From Pipra filicauda (Eukaryota > Chordata > Aves > Passeriformes > Pipridae): 64,000 bases of DNA. Location: positions 248,001-312,000 of the forward strand of contig NW_024104345.1 of NCBI RefSeq assembly GCF_003945595.2. The letters run 5' to 3'. Below, piece by piece: positions 1 through 17,720 of this stretch; the first letter of the stretch is position 1, and the number at the start of each line of letters is the position of its first letter. Position numbers and translations under genes: made by a program. The notes under the pieces were generated by a model. It was not told where the DNA came from. It saw only the letters and a program-made list of their open reading frames with translations, and made no database searches.

Positions 1-2599
1 TCCATGTTCCTTGATGGCTTAGATATGCTGCTAGGACATAGTTGTTGCCTTTTTATACATAGACAGAAAAATCAGAAGAATAAAATCCCAAATGGCATTG
101 AGAAAATGAACAAGGATTTTCACATGAACATGTCTCCTCTAACACATGAACAAGAAACTTGAAATTAATCAGCAAGTGGCAAGTTCGAGAAATACAAATA
201 ATATTACTTTATTCAACCACCACTTAAGCTGCAGAACCCTTATGTCCCAGGATAGCCTGAAAGTTATTTTTTAAATACAAAAACTTCTAAAGTTTTTTGA
301 ACTAAGTTACAGAAGTTATTCTACCAACAATTTTTTAAATTACAAAGGCACAAATTTGTGTTTAAGAACTCCCTGAGCTGCAGATCACTGAGGGATGGCA
401 GAGCAAGCTGGAAAGACCCTTTTATATTTCTCTGATCTCACATTTCTTCATTGCCACCAGCCAGCAACCAGATGCAAGACGGGGTTAGTCAGGCCTCAAA
501 CCTCATTCTCTATGGCTGCTGATGGTAGTTCTTGTTTCTGATCATTAAAACTTCCAGTTCTATCCAAATGTTTCATCTATTACTCTGTTCATCTCCATGA
601 ACTAAAAAGGATGTATTTATTTGCATTTATTTATATATAGGTTGTTTTGCTTTCCCCCTCTTCACAGTATTTTTGTAGTTATTTTGGGACAGTTTGGTAG
701 AGTCATGGAATATATCATCCCACAGACTCCCCTATTTCATGGCTTATTGGCTTCTGCAGTGGGCTGTAACAGCCACAGATGGATAACATGAAAGATACTT
801 CTGGGTATCTATGGAAACAAGTAGCTGAAGTCTGCCTCAAGGTCTCATCTTCAGATCCTTCCCTCATGCTAGGAAGGGGCAGGGAATCTCCTCCACTATC
901 CAATATGGAGAGGAGCAAAGCGAGGCAGCAGGTGCTGGGAATGGAAATGGGGACCTGAGGCAGGTGAAGAGGCAGAGAAAGGAAGGATGATGGAATTCAG
1001 AAATTAAACAGAAGAGAGAGCAGGATTAAGTGGAAAAGCAAAGACAGATGAAGAGCAACACTATGTCCTTCCTATACCTTGATTCCTATGTAGCCTGTTT
1101 ATTAGGCTCTGCTGCTATTCTATACTTTACTTGTTCAATGCATTTCCAAGCTCTCTGGTCTCTACCATCTGTTTGCGTGAGGGTCTGTGTGGATGCAGGT
1201 TAATACTCAAAGAAAAAAAAAAAAAAGAAAAAACAAGCTGGAAAATTCAGTTTTGTTAGTTTAATCTTGCCAAGCTAATCCTTGAAATGTCATGCTAAAC
1301 AATAAGTGAATAACTTTTATTTTAAAAATATCAAAATTAAAAGTAATGATTTTGCCCTACACATTTTTATCAAAGCTCATTGAGTTCAACGAAATTTGTG
1401 ACTTCAGACAACATTTTAACAAAAAACTCATTTCAGTGAACAAACTTATCCATCCAAACAATTCCACCCAATTTCATCAATATGAATTTTAGCAAGTGCA
1501 TGTTGTCTTTGGGCGCTGCTTTATTTGCTCTGCAGTTACTTCAAGTTTAATAAAAACTTAGGAAAAATAAATAAAAAGCAAGAACTCCAGCTGGCTGTTC
1601 AAATCCACAAGGCAGCAGATACTCTATGTCCTCAAATTTTCCTGCTAAAAGCCAAAAGAGTACAAATACAGGAAGCCCTCCCAGATTTCCAAACCTGGCT
1701 ACTTCGCTTTTCATAGCTACAGACATCATGTTCCATCTGCTACGTGAGGCTATATGACACCTCCCAATTTCTTGTAAATCTTGTATGATCAGACACAGCT
1801 CAGCAACTTACTCAGCTTTCAAAATAACATGTATTACAGGTAATTGCCATATGCAGATAACAACCTGTGCACAGGTCCAAGCTACTTTCTTAGGAATAAG
1901 GAGTTAATGAGAATGTCAGTGCTAGCACATCTTGGCTGAAGACTCCAATGCTATACACAATTAATATTTATTACACATGGACATCCACGCTGCAGGTGGG
2001 TAAAATAATAATTGGAGCAAAGGAATTTATCATCACGTACCTCAGTCATTCACCATTTGAAGCTTATTACGGTAATTAAACTCCTTGAATACATTCAAAT
2101 CAATATGAAAAAACAGCCATTGAATTATTATCTTAAACAGTTTAAGTACAACATTTGGCCTCTCTGCAAGTGTGTACCTGCCTAAAATTAAGGCCAGAAG
2201 AGCTAAAATTCAGCCCTGGGTAGTAATACAGATAGCATAATCTTAAATTGTTCTGTATCACACCCTGTCACATCAGGCTAAAAATACAAACTTCATGCGA
2301 GAGAAAGAGTAAACTGCTGATTTTCCTGGGAGACACAATATATTATTTACATTCTAGATTGGTGGAGATAGTGCTTTTCAGACGGCATCAACATTCATAT
2401 ACAGAGAAATGTGGCGGGAAGGTATGTGTGCACGTTTGTGCATGTGCAGGTTTGTTTGTGGGGAAACATTTACCCAGACAGGAAGAGAAAAACAAAAAGC
2501 ATATCTGTCTCAGAACTGGGGACAACCCCCAGGATTCTCTGAGTACTTGTCCATGTCCTGCTCGTGTTCCTAGTGGTTTCACATCTGAGGAATAATGTG
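1..2599. other. CPNE4 intron, 5' part in window, no gene seen
   Basis: AT-rich non-coding sequence downstream, on the minus strand, of the first CPNE4 coding exon. It contains a poly-A run at about 1213-1233. No exon with the next expected copine residues (beginning VDRTEV) was recognised. The short open frames here show no family resemblance. Confidence 0.6.
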
Positions 2600-3396
2600 T
2601 CAATCGTCAGTTCATCCAGGGAACTACAGGTATGTCAATCTCACCTTGATTCCTAGGAAGTTGATACAGCAATTAATCCTGGAAACCATTTCCAGGCACA
2701 TTAAGGATAAGAAAATCATCATGAGTAGTCAGCATGGACTTCTATGATGAAGTGACTGGCCTGGTAAATGAGGGAAGGGCAGTGGATATTGTCTACCTGG
2801 ACTCCAGTAAGGCCTCTGACACTGCCTCCCATAAGATCTTCATGGAGGAACTGCTGATGTAGGGGAGGGATGAGCAGACAGTGAGGTGGACTGAAAACCA
2901 GCTGAACGGTTGGGCCCAGAGGCTGGTTATAGAGATGTAAAGTCGAGTTGGACAAGAGGTGGACCACAGGGATCAATACTGGATCCAGTCCTGTTTAACA
3001 CCTTCATTAGTGAGCTGGGTGATGGGGCAGACTGTGCCTTCAGCAAGTTTGTAGATGACACACCTGGAGCACTCAGGGGCATCTTACCAACGTACGTAAT
3101 ACCTGAAGGGAGGGTCTAAAGACGACAGAGCCAGGCTTCTTTTCACTGGTGGCTAGTGACAGAACCAGAGGCAATGGCCTCTAACTGAAACATAGGAACA
3201 TTAGGAACTTGTGACAACAACCAAGCACTGGCACAGGGTGCCCAGGGATTATGCAGAGTCTCCCTCCTCAGATATATTCAAAAACTGTCTGACAATGTCC
3301 TGGGCAACTGGATGTAGGTGTCCCCACTTAAGCAGCAGGGGATGGACTATGTGACCTCTTGAGGTCCCTTCTAACCTCACCAATTCTGTGTCTGAA
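2600..3396 (+). repeat. CR1 LINE fragment with internal deletion
   Basis: The text runs through CR1 reverse-transcriptase sequence (gggaactacagg near 2619, then a diverged palm region with gtagatgacac near 3052-3061). It then jumps to the CR1 3' part (gccaggcttcttttcactgg near 3130, gcactggcacagggtgccc near 3225). It ends with the typical CR1 tail, aggtcccttctaacctcacc followed by aattctgtgtctg. The segment between the RT active-site region and the 3' part is missing, so the copy is internally deleted as well as 5'-truncated. Several frame breaks show it is dead. An A-rich stretch of about 80 bases follows. Confidence 0.93.
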
Positions 3397-3476
3397 AGAA
3401 GAAAAAATAAAACAAACCAAACAAAAAAAGCCCAAAACTAAACAAAACAGAAAAAACACAATTAAAAAACAAATAA
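3397..3476 (+). repeat. A-rich low-complexity tract after CR1
   Basis: About 80 bases of A runs broken by single C or G (aaacaaaccaaacaaaaaaa and similar), directly after the CR1 3' end. It is probably a degenerate simple repeat and has no coding character. Confidence 0.75.
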
Positions 3477-9609
<6,133 letters not shown>

Positions 9610-9862
9610 TCTCCATGATGTCCAGTGACAGGACAAGAAGCAATCGGCACAAACTAAAATACAGGAAATTCTGATTAAGGAAAAGAAAACTTTTTACTGT
9701 AAGGCTGGTTGAACACCAACAAGCTTCTCACAGAACTTGTGGAGTATCCATACTTAAAAATATCCAAAACTTGTCTGGACATGGCCCTGAGCAACCTCCT
9801 TTAAGCAGAGGCTTAGAACAGATGATCTGCAGAGGTCCTTTTCAACCCCTGCTACTCTGTGA
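9610..9862 (+). repeat. CR1 LINE 3' fragment
   Basis: It matches the CR1 3' region: tgtccagtgacaggacaaga, a diverged 'ttactgtaaggctggttgaac', 'catggccctgagcaacct', and the end 'cagaggtccttttcaacccc...ctactctgtgat'. It is 5'-truncated and strongly diverged, so it is an old insertion. Confidence 0.88.
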
Positions 9863-12800
9863 TTAAGCAGAAAACAATCAAAGTATAATCTTCTAGTGTA
9901 TAGATTGTGATATGTTGCTGAGTACTATTCAGTGATTTCAATCTCTTGGCTCCAAAATCATGCAGAAAATTGCAAGACAGAGATGAGCTCAACAATTCTT
10001 GTACAAAGTCTACAAAAGTCTCCCATATGTAGGTATCTCATTAAAAGCAACGGCACACAAATCCAGAAGATCATGCCTGCCTATATGATTGGGTTACACT
10101 GAAAATCAGTATTACACATTTGACAGGCGGATTTCCCATTCAGGGGGACTGAATGGCTTAAAATGTTCAGTCATGTAGTGACTACAAAAGTAAGGATCTC
10201 CATGATGCGAAGTACAAACAGTACACGCCTCTCTCCAAGATCTAAAAGACTTGAATTCAGCTTACACAATCAAATCCACCTTGTTACAAAATGGTGATCC
10301 ACACAGGGCTTTAAAGAACCTCACAGCAAACTAATAACCAGGCTCCTTAGATTCACCATGAAATACATCTAAGATGCTACCTGAATTCAGATTTCAAGTT
10401 TTCTCCTCTGCCTACCCTGTAATTTTGCTCTCCTACAAACGCAGTGTCCAAAAAGCTTTTCTGCAAGATGCCTGGGTGAAGAATGAAGACATTGCTTCTC
10501 TACAGCACCTTGCTAAGAGTCAGGGAAACATGCACACTCAGCCTCACCTTCAGTTTAGGTAGTAAGTGAGCAGCAAATGAGAAAGATGCTGAGATTAAAA
10601 GCAGTAACCAGTGTGCTCTGCATTTAGGAAAAGGCCTTGTTATTTAGAAACCAGAACTCCAGGCCAAAGTACAAGCAAATGAATTCTGGGTTAGAAGCTT
10701 TCCCATCGCCGTATATTGAGAGCTGCATCTGAATCATTTGTTTTACTGGCACGCTGGTCATGAAATGAAAATGAGCCAATAGCATCTGCCTGCTTCTGCA
10801 AAAGTAAACAGCAAGAGTCTGCTCCTGGAAAAGTAAATTATGTTCATAGTATGTATATGCAGTGGGAAATACTAATGTAGGATTACATGAAATAAGAGCT
10901 GTGAATAAGTGCCTCCAAAAGAGGGCAGGCCTAAAAGCACTGGATGTTGTGGCTCTAGCTGCTCCCTACTTATTTATACCTATGAATTATATATGGGATA
11001 GACATTTAGCGTTAAAAACACATGAGCAGCACAACTCTCTAGACAGAAAGTTTTGTACCAACAGTTTCTTCAAGGTTTAAAGTCTAATAAAAGTAAATAC
11101 AAAACCCAAATCTACAGTTAGCACCTTAAAATTCATAAACCTCAGACTACCAGCTTCTGCTGGAAAACAATTAGTGCTCCACTGCTTAAAAGAGATGGAA
11201 AACTACTTTTCTACATTATTAAGAATTGTGATCCTTGTAGCCCTAGGAAAATGGCTTCCTCTAGTTCTGTTCTACATTCTTGATTTAAGTTACAACTCAA
11301 AATCAAAATCTAAATAGTCATGTTCATTTTTACGTGAAATCACTAGCTTTAAGTGACAAACAGAATCTGATTAAATAACAGAACATTTTGAAAGCATACT
11401 GAAGTTTTTATAGGGTCTGATCTGAGATCCACAGAAGTCAGTGAGAAAATAACCCATTGATTTCAAGAAAGTAGGCAGCTGAGTAATATAGTGCCCCAAG
11501 CAATCCTGTTTTGTCCCATTGTATTTCATCATTTGGCAACACAATAATGAAAAAGAATCATCAGGCACAGAGGATTCAAGTGCCTTAGAACTGCCTTTTG
11601 GGGCCTGACCCAAACTCCACTAACCTTATTAATTGGCTTCAAATGTGCATTTCTCAGGTCCTGAAGATTTTATATGCTTCTATTCTGTCTCCCATTATGA
11701 TACAAGATGAAGTTATGAAAAATACAGTAAGAGTGAGATTTATAGAAAAGGCTGAAATTATGTTGGGTGTTCAGGTAAAAGAGTTTTAAAACGTTCCTCT
11801 GTTTAATTACTTTTTTGGCTCCAGCAGAATGTAGGCCATGGACCCCTTCAAAGAATGATACTAAATGAGGTGAGCAATTATTTTACTTTAAGAAACTTTA
11901 TGTGATTGGTAATTCCCAGTCTCAAGGAATTACTCTATCAATTTTTGGCATCAAGGCTTCCTTGGTTGTGAAAAGCAAGCCCATTCCTTCTCATTCAGCT
12001 GTGTGGCTGGCAAATAAGCTTTCTGCAAATGAGGAAATGGGAATTCATCAGGAGGTCCTGATACAGCAAGTTCATTAAATTAATATTCCAGGTGCTTAAC
12101 TGGGAGCTCACTAAGATACATGGCTTGCCAAGGTCCGAACAGAGAGCCCAGAGTGATAGCAGATAGCCCAGACAGAAAGCAGACCTATCTTTATTAAAAA
12201 ATGTAGGTCAGTGATTGGAAACCAGTGATCGGTCACAGAAGATATTGTTTATTGCCCTCATTTCCTCTGTGAAGCAACATCTTTTTCACGGTAACATTTT
12301 CATAGCAAAGGGTCTTCTGTAACCTCTGTTACATTGTTTGATCGACCTCACCATGAACTGTTTTTTTCCTTATTTTGTCTAATCTTTCTTGCTGCTGTGG
12401 CCATTGCCTTGGCCTGTCTCTGTGCATCTCTGGAAACTTACTTCTCATGAACAATAAGTTCAATCTTAAAACGTAGTCATTCGATTGCTTATCTTTGACC
12501 ACACTCCCAGACTCCTGATTATCAGCCATATCACTGCACAAGACTCTTCTTCTATTGGCATTAAAAATTATTCTGGTCAACATTCACTGTATTATAAAGA
12601 AGTTTAAATGATCATAGACAATACAGACAAAACACCAGTTGCCAAAATTAATTTGAATATGAATTATTGTGTAAGGAGAAGTCAACAGGTTAGCCAGACC
12701 ACTCCACAGGACACTTTGTGCAATTAAAAATACAATTTTTCCTTCTTCCCTTTGATTCTCTGACTCATACAAAAATTAACGAGGATTTATTTAAAGTTAC

Positions 12801-14977
12801 ACCTACCAAAGTTTGACAAAGGCCTTTGCGAAATGAGCAACAAACTCAGTACGGAAGGAGGATCTGGAGAATCCACAGCAGCGCTATTGTGAACAATAAG
12901 ACAGATCAGATAATGCAAGTAATCTATTTGGACAGAAGGGGAGAAGGTTCAGAACAAAGTGCCAGCAGTGTAAATGGAAATATACACACACTGACAGCTC
13001 AAAGGGACTCATTACCATAGAACCAGCTGTTTCAATTATAAGGGGAGAAGGGAAAGTCACTAGAAAGAAATTGAGACACCTAATGTATGACAAAACACTG
13101 TAAAAAGTGTGTTATCCCTATATAAATAACCCCATTCCAGTTAAGAGAGGGGAAACCCCCACGATAACTGGAGCAGTGGCCAGTTCTGGATGCTCTGAGT
13201 GGACCCCACTGAAGTCAGACTCAATGCAATGCAAAGCACCTGTAAGAGTCAGTCACTAAAATACACATATTCTATTATCCTCTACTAGAAGTGCAAATCT
13301 AAGATTCTCCCTTGCTCCTTTAGTATGTAGCTAATGCCATTAGTCACCTCTTACTTCGCAGAGTTTCCAGTGTCTTCCTGCTTACAACGCTGTAATATAC
13401 AGGAGAAAGACAGGAGGCCGAACAAACACAAGATCACAATAACCTTCCTAGAGATAAATGCAGACAACTCCCCTACTAGAAAACAGTATCAACATTTACT
13501 ACTGGAAAAGCAGCAGAGATTTTTTTCCCCCAGAATTAACCAAAGTCTGTTTTATTTGCATTCAGTGGATTTGTACCAGTCACAAGGAGTCTGCCTCTCC
13601 CACAACAAGGTTGGCTTACAGGCTGGTTACAGAGGGTGTGTATTTTGTCCTGTTTATAAAATGACATCTTCTAAGACATTGTGGTGTCTTAATAACAGAA
13701 TGTATTTTATTTGGAACAGTGTAGAGGTCAGAAAGAAAACAGATTGATGCATCTATGTGCTGACACACAGTAACAGCTAGCCCCACAATTGTCTTATTAC
13801 CCACAGTTTTATTTCCTTAAATATTCCTATCTAAATCCTTCACTTGCAGCTCAATAATGTCAAGCAAAAGCATTAAACAGTCCCAGTGTTGCTCATAAAA
13901 ATGACATATTTTAACTCAGAAAACATTAATGAAAGTAGCTTCATTCTTAATCTCATTTTGATTTGCAAAGCCATTAGAACTGATGTTCCACAGCCCTTTC
14001 TCACCATTATAGAAGTCAAAAATGTATTTAAAAAGCAAGAGAAAGAAATGCCAACAAAGTTCAAACTGTCCTATAACTTGAGTCCCTGAGCCGATTATTT
14101 ATGAGCGGGACTGAATAATATGAAGCCCCAGTAAAATTCAGGCTGCCAAATAAGCAAATGATTTGCCTACTGGTTTTGCTATTGGGTTTCAGGAGTCTGG
14201 CATACTACAGCGGAGATAATACCTGAAGCACAGGCAGCTGTAAGCACAGGGATTAGGCATCGATACATGAAAAAGCTCAGGACCATTGAATCCACTGCAA
14301 ACATCACATTGAGGAGTTTCACACACACAAAAACCCAAACCTATTATATGCAAGCATGCATGGTTTGTGAATATAAGTGACGTGTAAGCCTAGTAAATCA
14401 CAGAAATTCAACTGAATCTCTCTAATCAAAAACTTCAAAGCTACTAGCATGTGATATTTATTTGACTACTTATCACTAAAAGCCATTACAATTTCCTTAG
14501 GTTTGCCATTTTCGTTTGCTGCTTGTACTAAGCGATATATCAAATGAAACACAGGAACAGAAGTTTATTCACTCCAAGGATATGTGTTTGCTGCTTTTCT
14601 TAAATCAACTCTCACAGTTAGGTATTAGAGGGAAAATAAAGGTGTCATAACAAGAACTGAAGCTTAATAATACAGTTACTTATCCAAGAATCTTAAATAA
14701 TTGGATATTTCGCTATACTTCAGAGAAAGATAAGCCTGGAACAAAATCAAATAATCCCAGCACTCCAAGGTGTAGCAGTCACAGTTCTGCTATCAGCTGA
14801 GAGCCTTCAGTGAGGTGAAACAATTCTTGAAATAATAAGCCAATTCTGAACAACAAGAAAGATTTATAGTCTACTATGTTAATCCTTGCATTATCACCTA
14901 CACACACATAAAATACATTTGAAATTACAATTACCTTTTACCCACCTTGGAAAAACCCACTGGCTATCAGCTAGAAG
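9863..14977. other. CPNE4 5'-UTR intron, no gene seen
   Basis: About 5 kb of ordinary intronic sequence. The longest open frame (137 codons, plus strand, 13334-13747) has no recognisable domain and no conserved feature, and I do not treat it as a gene. No repeat family was recognised. Confidence 0.55.
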
Positions 14978-15255
14978 AGAATCATAGAATTGTTTAGGTT
15001 GAAAAGACCCCTAAGATCATGAGTCCAGCCACTAACCCAGCACTGCCAAGTCTACCACTAAACCATGTCTCTAAGCACCACATCTACACATCTTTTAAAT
15101 ACCTCCAGGGATGCTGAATCAACCACTTCCCTGGGAAGACTGTTCCAGTGCTTCACAACCATTTCAGTGAAGAATTTTTTCCTAATGTCTGATCTAACCC
15201 TCCTTTAGTGCAACTTGAGGCCATTTCCTCGGGTCCTATTGCTTGTTACTTGGTA
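14978..15255 (-). repeat. CR1 LINE 3' fragment, reverse orientation
   Basis: It opens with the reverse complement of the CR1 terminus (gaatcatagaattgtttagg), then 'accactaaaccatgtctcta', 'aaatacctccagggatgctg', 'cacttccctgggaagactgt' and 'gtgaagaattttttcctaat'. All of these are CR1 3' end text in reverse. It is better preserved than the 9.6 kb copy. Confidence 0.95.
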
Positions 15256-17289
15256 ATGAAGCAGCAAGCTGTATTCCTCAGTTACACTCAATTACACCAA
15301 AGTATGTATATAAACACATGTCATGCTTGAAAGAGTTTATCCATTTACAGATGTAACATATTGCAAACTGCTAATTTTCCTCAACAGATGGCTATAATAG
15401 TTTTTCCTGCAGCATAAAAATGATTCTACAAGAGAAGCTGCTTCCTGCTGCTAATCCAAAGATAGGCACATCAAGAACAGCAGTGAAGAAGAACTTACCA
15501 TTTACTGTTTAGTTCTTGCACTTGCAACATAACCAGAAGGTATACTTACTATAAGTTGGCTCAGGGCTTCTTAGCAGTGTGAGAAAGCCTAAATTTACCT
15601 ACTACACAGGGGCCACAATGAGCCCAAAACTGGAACTGAGCTTTAAAGTCAAGTTGCTCTGTCAGGTAGTACAGGAGCAGAAGAAAGGGAGCGACAGACA
15701 GTGCCGCAAGCAGTTGCTCTCTCACTTTATAGTCTCTTGCCAAACATGCTTGACCTCTCTCTCAGTAACAACCAGAACTCCTATGGCCTCCTGGGACTCT
15801 GACACACAAGGGACAGTCTGCCCACCCTCAGGGGGCTGCTGGGGAATGAACACCTTTGCCAGCCAGTCCTGAGTTCACTTCCTTTGCAACAGAGGTTCAG
15901 GGACAACAGATTGGGTTTGTACCACTAGTTTAAGTTAGAGCATGAGCCTTTCTTGTCTCCTTGTCATTTACTTACTTTCTATTTCCTTTTCAAGATCCTT
16001 GATCAAATGTTTGAAGTGTCACCCAGGAGACTTAGGCCAAGCACACGCTGAAACTGTCTCAGCTAAATTGGCAAGGGATACGATCACATTGCAGCTCCAA
16101 CTGTAGGCACCAGAAAATCCTAAAGGATATGCAGCTCTGCCAGCCAAATTATACTTATATAGAGTGTTAATTTCTTTCCTAGATTCATTTCTACTAGCTC
16201 AGTCTGACTTTTCAGCCATATCCTACTCCCTGTCTGGAGTGTTTTGCAATCAAAGTAGCCCCGTACCATGATAGTCTCCAAAGAAGCTAGTAGCTATTTT
16301 TGGTATCAAACTGACTCATAAAAGAATTGCAGCATGCTGTCAGCAAAAGGTCCTACCAGTGCCAAATGTACTGCTGGTGCCAGTGTCGTGCCATTCCTCT
16401 GCTGGTGTGTCCATGCTCCACAGGATCTGTGCTCTACTGAGCTACTAAAGATGGGTCCTAATGCGTCAGGACACAGCGCAGCCTCATATAGATCCTAACC
16501 TGGGCCCTGGAAGCAACAGAGCTTTGTCAGCAATGTTATAGCAGAGCTACTTCCTTCTGACACAGTGCCAAGGCTTTGGCTAAATATTACTTTTGAAAAC
16601 AAGCTCTAGAAACCCAAACCACCAAGAGTTTTCAAGCTTTTCTCTTCCTTGGGAATTCTTGGGATATGAGAAATATCTGTCAACAACTAACACAGATGAG
16701 AAGCAAGATACTTGGAATGTCTTTTATAAAACTTTGTCTGACACAAGGTTGTCTCTTAAACACTTCTAAAAGGAACCTATGAGTATACACAAGAGTTACA
16801 TCTTCCTTGTGAAATCTGCAAGTCCCCATCAGTCTTTGTTAGCATGTACTGACAACAAAAGGGTAAAACAAACAATTTAGCTCTGTTAGTTATTATAGAG
16901 TTTGGAGGCAGAAGGAAGGGGGTCTCTGTTCCTAAAATAATGCACATAAAAAAAATGGACTGACACCATCACTATTGATGGAAGTCCTACTGCCAACTGC
17001 CACACACAAAAAACATCATAACATCTGCTGATCTTGACATCACTGCCTGGTAGGAGAATATTTTGTGAAGTTCACACTACGTAAGCAGTACTCTTGGATT
17101 TGGGCACATATTGCACAGGGCTTCACCTACATCTGTCTTTACAGGACAAAGTGCTATAAAGTCCATGAACCACCCACTGACAGACAGAAAGCAGTGCCAA
17201 TAAGCCGGCAGTGACAGCCCTCAAGGGAGAAGAGACACAAGAGGTTGGTATTAAAGTTCCAGCCAGATTGTTCTACTTCATAAATGCAA
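15256..17289. other. CPNE4 5'-UTR intron, no gene seen
   Basis: About 2 kb with no recognisable exon or repeat family. A 97-codon open frame at 15579-15872 (plus strand) shows no domain. Confidence 0.5.
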
Positions 17290-17720
17290 TTACTCTGATC
17301 AGATTATCTAAGATATAGTTCTGTATGGCTGGGCTTCGCGAACGAAGATTTTGGAAGGCTCTATCCACATTTGTTACAGGCACGTTGGTGACTTAGGAGG
17401 CCAATACGAGACAGACATATCCGATTGCAAAAGGCACAGCAGAAAGACTCTTTGGATGGTATATTCTGCAAAACACGGTTCTTTCTGCGTTGCCTTTTCT
17501 CCTTGAGAGTGATCCTGCGTGTGTTCTCAAAGGAGACAGCTGCGTTATAGATGGTGTGTCTCCAGGCCTCCCGATTTGAGGCCAGAGTAGACCAGTCATG
17601 GTGATCAATATGGCCAAGGCTGAGATGTTGTTTCAGGGAGATATAGTTCTGTATGAATTGACAGTTTAAAGGCATTCCCAGGCTTTCCCTCCAAACCTGT
17701 GAAACTGTTAATTCACTTCC
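17290..17720 (-). repeat. Non-CR1 LINE remnant: ORF2 C-terminal zinc knuckle plus 3' end
   Basis: A minus-strand frame with no stop from about 17720 down to the stop at 17363-17361 encodes the C-terminal tail typical of a non-LTR retrotransposon reverse-transcriptase polyprotein. It has a tryptophan/arginine block (DWSTLASNREAWRHTIYN), a basic stretch (EKRQRRKNR), and a C2HC zinc knuckle, C-x2-C (80 and 83 from the first Met at 17675) ... H-x3-C (96 and 100), around ICLSRIGLLSHQRAC. Just past the stop lies a perfect foldback, cttcgttcgcgaag on the minus strand (17347-17334). The reverse-transcriptase and endonuclease parts are absent. This architecture recalls RTE-like or similar elements rather than CR1, but the clade assignment is inference. 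Confidence 0.75.

Noticed and set aside
13334..13747. 137-codon plus-strand frame
   Set aside because: No family resemblance, and overlapping frames on both strands are equally open.
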